The notes beneath the pieces were generated by a model. That model made no database searches, had not been told where the DNA came from, and saw only the letters and a list, made by a program, of their open reading frames with translations. A DNA stretch of 33,770 bases, taken from positions 1 through 33,770 of the forward strand of contig NZ_JACBYP010000088.1 of NCBI RefSeq assembly GCF_018982965.1, written 5' to 3'. Shown here in pieces: positions 30,094 to 33,770 of this stretch (positions are counted from its first letter, which is position 1; every line of letters starts with the position of its first letter). Both the position numbers and the translations under genes were made by a program. Source of the DNA: Streptomyces mayonensis. GTDB taxonomy: Bacteria > Actinomycetota > Actinomycetes > Streptomycetales > Streptomycetaceae.

Positions 30094-30219
30094 GTGAAGC
30101 ACTTCGTCGGGTCCTACCCTGCCCGCGCCCAGGACGGCGGCCGTCAGGTCGTCTCCCGGGGCGGGTGGGTTCTGCTTGTCGAAACGGTCTGCAAGATTGG
30201 CCTTGACCAGGCCACATCG
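30094..30219 (+). pseudogene. N-terminal remnant of an IS1380-type transposase
   Basis: From a GTG at 30094 the frame reads VKHFVGSYPARAQDGGRQVV, then SRGGWVLLVETVCKIGLDQA. As I recall, IS1380-family transposases of actinobacteria start this way (a short basic lead, VVS-G--LLVET-RK-GLD-A), after which they continue with WRKP-A-HDPGK-LLD. Here that continuation is missing: past about 30219 the frame becomes unrelated and stops at 30250. So only about 40 of roughly 450 residues remain. No terminal inverted repeats or target duplication could be located. Identification is from memory of the family and needs a search. Confidence 0.45.
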
Positions 30220-30360
30220 GCGTGCATATCGATGGCTTCGACTCTTCCGCAGTGCCCGCAGTTGCCCAGATGAGTCGCCACGGTGGTTTCGAAGACGTAT
30301 GAGGACCGTGCTGTGCCCATGTTGGACCTGAACTGCTGACACCGTCGCGGGGCAGCTCTG
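30220..30360. other. Non-coding scar before the transporter operon
   Basis: This stretch has mixed codon use and no gene on the plus strand. A 58-residue minus-strand frame (30144-30320, MGTARSSYVFETTVATHLGNC-GHCGRVEAIDMHAD) contains a CGHCG pair but runs antisense into the transposase remnant. I regard it as unproven. Confidence 0.4.
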
Positions 30361-31227
30361 TTACTCAGGTGCGTCGGCGTCTCTCTCCCCGTCCCGCCCC
30401 CCGAACGTCGCCGGTGCTTCGAAGGCTGCTCGGCGGGTGGCTCGGCGGAGGGCTCGGAGGAGGGGTGGGCCGAGGGTCAGGGTGAGGAGGACCGTCATGG
30501 CGGCGCGGCCTGCGTCCCAGCCCAGAGACGTGGCCAGGCAGTAGGCGAGGAAGCGGGCCAGGTTGGTCGCGATCGAGGCGTCCGGGTCGAAGGCGATGTT
30601 CGAGGCGAGGGTGTTCATGAACGTCCAGCCCGCGAGGTTCATCACCGTGCCGTAGGCGAAGGCCGCCAGGAAGCCGTACGCCGCCAGCATCAGCAGCTCG
30701 GCGCGGCCGCGCAGGCGGTCGGGGCCCGGCAGGAGGCCCGCGCCCATGGTGAACCAGCCCATGGACAGCATCTGGAAGGGCAGCCACGGACCCACGCCGC
30801 CCGTGAGCAGCGCGGACGCGAACATCGTGACCGAGCCCAGGACGAAGCCGAAGCCGGGGCCCAGGACCCGGCCGCTGAGGACCATGAGGAAGAACATGGG
30901 CTCCAGACCGGCCGTTCCCGCGCCGATGGGGCGCAGGGCCGCGCCCGCCGCCGCCAGGACGCCGAGCATCGCCACCGCCTTGGGGCCCAGGCCGGACTCC
31001 GAGATCGTCGCCGCCACCACGGCCACCATCAGGACCAGCACGCCCGCGAACAGCCACGGCGCGTCCTGCGTGTGCGCGTTGAGCGAGGCGTCCGGCGGGG
31101 CCAGGAAGGGCCAGCCGAAGCCCGCCACGCCCACCGCGCTGACCAGGAGCAGAGCGGCGACCGAGCGCGGGCCGAGGCGTACGGCGCGGGCCTGGCGGTC
31201 GTGGGGGGTGGTACGGCCGTCGGTCAT
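30361..31227 (-). CDS. ECF-type transporter S component
   Basis: This is a 288-residue membrane protein with six or seven hydrophobic segments. It is substrate-specificity-subunit-like: AVAMLGVLAAAGAALRPIGAGTAG, FFLMVLSGRVLGPGFGFVLGSVTMFASALLTGGVGPWLPFQMLSMGWFTMGAGLLPG. The latter matches the actinobacterial ECF S components that share a GP.(A/G)F..G.....S pattern. The ATG overlaps the ATPase stop (ATGA), so translation is coupled. It is the last gene of the operon. The substrate (vitamin, cobalamin, metal chelate) cannot be told. The C-terminal tail is hydrophilic and acidic. Confidence 0.82.
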   Translation of the reverse strand: MTDGRTTPHDRQARAVRLGPRSVAALLLVSAVGVAGFGWPFLAPPDASLNAHTQDAPWLFAGVLVLMVAVVAATISESGLGPKAVAMLGVLAAAGAALRPIGAGTAGLEPMFFLMVLSGRVLGPGFGFVLGSVTMFASALLTGGVGPWLPFQMLSMGWFTMGAGLLPGPDRLRGRAELLMLAAYGFLAAFAYGTVMNLAGWTFMNTLASNIAFDPDASIATNLARFLAYCLATSLGWDAGRAAMTVLLTLTLGPPLLRALRRATRRAAFEAPATFGGRDGERDADAPE

Positions 31228-32918
31228 GCCAGGGCCTCGCGGACCTGGGTCACCGTGAGCCACTTGAGGGGGGCAAGGATCTTGGCCACCTGTGGGGCGT
31301 AGGACGGGGAGGCCACCACGACGTCCGCTGCCGGGCCGTCGGCGATGACCTCGCCCTCGGCCAGGAGGACGACGCGGTGGGCCAGCTCGGCGGCCAGTTC
31401 GACGTCGTGTGTGGCCAGGACTATGGCGTGGCCCTCGGTGGCCAGGCCGCGCAGGATGCCGGTCAGGCGGGACTTCGCCGCGTAGTCCAGGCCGCGGGTC
31501 GGCTCGTCCAGGAGGAGAAGGGGCGGGCGGGCCGTCAGGACCACGGAGAGGGCGAGGGTGAGGCGCTGGCCCTCCGAGAGGTCCCGGGGGTGCGTGTCGT
31601 CCGTGATGCCGGGGAGCAGTTCCGACAACAGGGTGCGGCAGGTGCCGGGTGGTGCGTCCGCGTCGCGGTCGGCCGCCGCGCACTCCGCGGCGACCGTGTC
31701 GGCGTAGAGCAGGTCGCGCGGCTCCTGCGGGACCAGGCCGACCCGGCGTACGAGGTCCCGCGGTGCCGTGCGGTGCGGTACGGCGTCGCCTGCCCGGACC
31801 GAACCGGCGGACGGCTCGACCAGGCCGACGAGCGCCGAGAGCAGGGTGGACTTTCCGGCGCCGTTGCGGCCCATCAGGGCGACCGTCTCGCCGGGGGAGA
31901 CGGTCAGGTCGACGTGGCGCAGGGCCTGCACGCGGTCCCGGCGCACGGCGAGGGAGCGGACTTCGGCGGCGTACGGGGTGGTGGAGGACGCGGGAGCCGG
32001 TGGGGTTTTGGTGCGGCGCCACCAGCGGGCGGGGGCCGGGCGGAGGGCAGGGGGTTGCGGGAGTGTGGCGGTCTGGTGGGGCGTGTGGTCCGGGATGTTC
32101 CGGTCGGCCAGGCGGTCCCGCAGCGGTGCGGCTTGGCGGCGGGCGTCGCGGATCGTCAGGGGGAGCGGGGACCAGTCCGCCAGCCTGCCCAGGGCCACCA
32201 CCGGCGGGTATACCGGGGACACCGCCATCACGTCCGCCGGGGCGCCGAGGAGCGGGGGTGTGCCGGGGGCCGGAAGGAGGACGACCTGGTCGGCGTACTG
32301 GATGACCCGTTCGAGGCGGTGCTCGGCCATGAGGACCGTCGTACCGAGGTCGTGGACCAGGCGCTGGAGTACGGCCAGTACCTCCTCCGCCGCGGCGGGG
32401 TCCAGGGCCGAGGTGGGTTCGTCCAGGACCAGGACCTCCGGGTGCGGGGTGAGGACCGAGCCGATCGCGACCCGCTGCTGCTGGCCGCCGGAGAGCGTGG
32501 CGATGGGGCGGGAGCGCAGGGTGGTCAGGCCCAGGAGGTCGAGGGTCTCCTCGACGCGCCGGCGCATCACGTCCGGGGCGAGGCCCAGCGACTCCATGCC
32601 GTAGGCCAGCTCGTCCTCGACGGTGTCCGTCACGAAGTGGGAGAGCGGGTCCTGGCCCACCGTGCCGACCACGTCGGCCAGTTCGCGCGGCTTGTGGGTG
32701 CGGGTGTCGCGGCCGGCCACGGTGACCCGGCCGCTCAGCGTGCCGCCGGTGAAGTGCGGAACGAGGCCGCCGACCGCGCCGAGGACCGTGGACTTGCCGA
32801 CTCCGGACGGACCGGCCAGGAGCACGAGTTCGCCCTCCGGGACCTCGAAGTCCACGTGGCTGACGGTGGGTTCGGTGGCGCCGTCGTAGGTGACCGACAC
32901 GTCCTCGAAGCGGATCAC
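31224..32918 (-). CDS. Fused double ABC ATPase of ECF transporter
   Basis: This is a 564-residue protein with two ABC domains. Domain 1 has Walker A GPSGVGKST, signature LSGGQQQR, Walker B VLVLDEPTSALD and H-loop AEH. Domain 2 has Walker A GRNGAGKST, signature LSEGQRL, Walker B LLLLDEPTRGLD and H-loop ATHD. A linker rich in Pro and basic residues joins them near residue 290. It corresponds to EcfA1 and EcfA2 in one chain. The GTG at 32918 follows AAGGAG and overlaps the EcfT stop by four bases (GTGA). It supplies energy to the S/T module. Confidence 0.92.
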   Translation of the reverse strand: MIRFEDVSVTYDGATEPTVSHVDFEVPEGELVLLAGPSGVGKSTVLGAVGGLVPHFTGGTLSGRVTVAGRDTRTHKPRELADVVGTVGQDPLSHFVTDTVEDELAYGMESLGLAPDVMRRRVEETLDLLGLTTLRSRPIATLSGGQQQRVAIGSVLTPHPEVLVLDEPTSALDPAAAEEVLAVLQRLVHDLGTTVLMAEHRLERVIQYADQVVLLPAPGTPPLLGAPADVMAVSPVYPPVVALGRLADWSPLPLTIRDARRQAAPLRDRLADRNIPDHTPHQTATLPQPPALRPAPARWWRRTKTPPAPASSTTPYAAEVRSLAVRRDRVQALRHVDLTVSPGETVALMGRNGAGKSTLLSALVGLVEPSAGSVRAGDAVPHRTAPRDLVRRVGLVPQEPRDLLYADTVAAECAAADRDADAPPGTCRTLLSELLPGITDDTHPRDLSEGQRLTLALSVVLTARPPLLLLDEPTRGLDYAAKSRLTGILRGLATEGHAIVLATHDVELAAELAHRVVLLAEGEVIADGPAADVVVASPSYAPQVAKILAPLKWLTVTQVREALA

Positions 32919-33770
32919 GACGGCTCCTTCATGGGCGTACCCACGGGCGTACCCGTGGAGTTCTCCGGTGCGGGGGTGATGAACGCCGGGAGCAGGCCGA
33001 GGAGTACGGCTGCCGCCGGCCAGAGGGGGAGGGCGGGGGCGGTCAACGGCACCACGCCCGGGTGCAGGGCGGCCGGGTCCCGGGCGTTGGCGAGGAAGAG
33101 CAGCGCGGCGACCGCGACGCCGGACGCCGTGACCAGCCAGGCCCGGGTGTCCCAGCGGTCGGGGCGGTAGCGGGTGCGGACCGTGCGCCGGCCGCCCAGC
33201 CACAGGCCCGCGAGGGCGGCGGCGGCACCGGCGACGAGGACGGGGATGCCGTACGTGCCGCCCGCCGCGGTCAGCAGGCCGTACGTTCCCGCGCAGACGC
33301 CGAGCAGGCCGCCGAGGGTGAGGGCGGCGGTGGTACGGCGTACGGGGGCCGGCACTTGTGCGGTACGGCCGTAGCCGCGGGAGTCCATCGCGGCGGCGAG
33401 GGCGACGGAACGTTCCAGGGCGCCCTCCAGGACGGGTAGCCCCACCTGGAGCAGGCCCCGCATGCCCCGGTCCGGGCGGCCCCGCAGGCGGCGGGCGGCG
33501 CGCAGTCGCTGGACGTCGGCGATGAGGTTCGGCGCGAAGGTGAGGGCGACGACCACGGCGACGCCCATCTCGTACAGGGCGCCGGGGAGGGACTTGAGGA
33601 GGCGGGCGGGGTTGGCCAGGGCGTTCGCGGCGCCGACGCAGATGAGGAGGGTGGCCAGCTTCATCGCGTCGTACAGCGCGAAGGTGAGGCCCTCCGCGGT
33701 GACCCGGCCGCCGAGGCGGATGCCCTGCGCCCAGTCGGGGAGGGGGACTTCGGGGAGGGTGAGGAGGGTG
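32915..33770 (-). CDS. EcfT transmembrane component (partial at right edge)
   Basis: This frame is open to the right end of the window. The visible part has LTLPEVPLPDWAQGIRLGGRVTAEGLTFALYDAMKLATLLICV, then ADVQRLRAARRLRGRPD (the first coupling helix) and LEGALERSVALAAAMDSRGYG (the A-x-x-x-R-G coupling motif near the second coupling helix). These are marks of EcfT/CbiQ proteins that couple ATPases to S components. The ATG at 33664 is internal; the real start lies beyond the window. The stop TGA overlaps the ATPase GTG. Confidence 0.88.
   Translation of the reverse strand, partial: TLLTLPEVPLPDWAQGIRLGGRVTAEGLTFALYDAMKLATLLICVGAANALANPARLLKSLPGALYEMGVAVVVALTFAPNLIADVQRLRAARRLRGRPDRGMRGLLQVGLPVLEGALERSVALAAAMDSRGYGRTAQVPAPVRRTTAALTLGGLLGVCAGTYGLLTAAGGTYGIPVLVAGAAAALAGLWLGGRRTVRTRYRPDRWDTRAWLVTASGVAVAALLFLANARDPAALHPGVVPLTAPALPLWPAAAVLLGLLPAFITPAPENSTGTPVGTPMKEPS

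Noticed and set aside
30144..30320. 58-residue minus-strand protein with a CGHCG pair
   Set aside because: It runs antisense into the transposase remnant, has no clear ribosome-binding site, and I cannot match it to a family.

Overview
The window looks like chromosomal DNA of a Streptomyces or a close relative. It has very high GC and near-saturated G/C at third codon positions. It also carries families typical of the genus: a WhiJ-type helix-turn-helix protein with a DUF397 partner and an RsbW-like ATPase, a zinc-ribbon FmdB protein, a DUF4097 lipoprotein and a GT87/PAP2 fusion. There is one tRNA gene (Val, anticodon TAC) and no rRNA or CRISPR. I count about 30 protein-coding genes. Most other long open frames are high-GC shadows.

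Layout. 1-7.0 kb is a Ter-type stress locus: two TerD-domain genes facing each other, a CitE-like aldolase divergent from the second TerD gene, a very large double phosphoribosyltransferase/TRSP/PELOTA protein, and a HAD phosphatase overlapping it by one base. The aldolase, phosphoribosyltransferase and HAD genes match the set proposed to make a nucleoside-like metabolite in Ter systems. The ATP-grasp ligase often found with them is not in the window. 7.0-13.1 kb is ordinary chromosomal content: two DedA/VTT membrane proteins, FmdB, a coiled-coil membrane protein, a DUF4097 lipoprotein, tRNA-Val, DUF2277 and a DoxX protein with a well-formed promoter. 13.2-13.5 kb holds a perfect CebR/CelR-type palindrome with no sugar gene beside it and a 9-bp minisatellite. 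13.5-16.0 kb encodes a PhoD-type phosphatase and a secreted HNH nuclease. 16.16-17.0 kb is a yybP-ykoY manganese riboswitch in front of a GDT1-family cation exporter that starts with TTG.

17.2-23.2 kb has a HAD sugar-phosphatase-like enzyme, a peptidoglycan-binding membrane protein, a GNAT acetyltransferase, DUF1992, an FHA-domain protein, an O-methyltransferase with a striking inverted repeat upstream, and an MHS-type MFS transporter. 23.7-27.4 kb contains two large membrane proteins whose 3' ends overlap: a GT87-PAP2 fusion and a GT-C-like protein. 27.5-29.1 kb is an abaA/whiJ-like regulatory triad. 29.45-30.36 kb is an accessory scar with lower third-position GC, hairpins, a GNQ repeat and what looks like the first part of an IS1380-type transposase. 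30.36 kb to the end is an ECF-type transporter operon (EcfT, fused double ABC ATPase, S component), translationally coupled and running off the right edge.

The most noteworthy parts are the four-domain phosphoribosyltransferase fusion in the Ter locus, the orphan cellulose-type operator, the Mn riboswitch/GDT1 pair, and similar CTAACGA-containing repeats in front of the DoxX and O-methyltransferase genes. All family assignments come from reading motifs; no database search was run.
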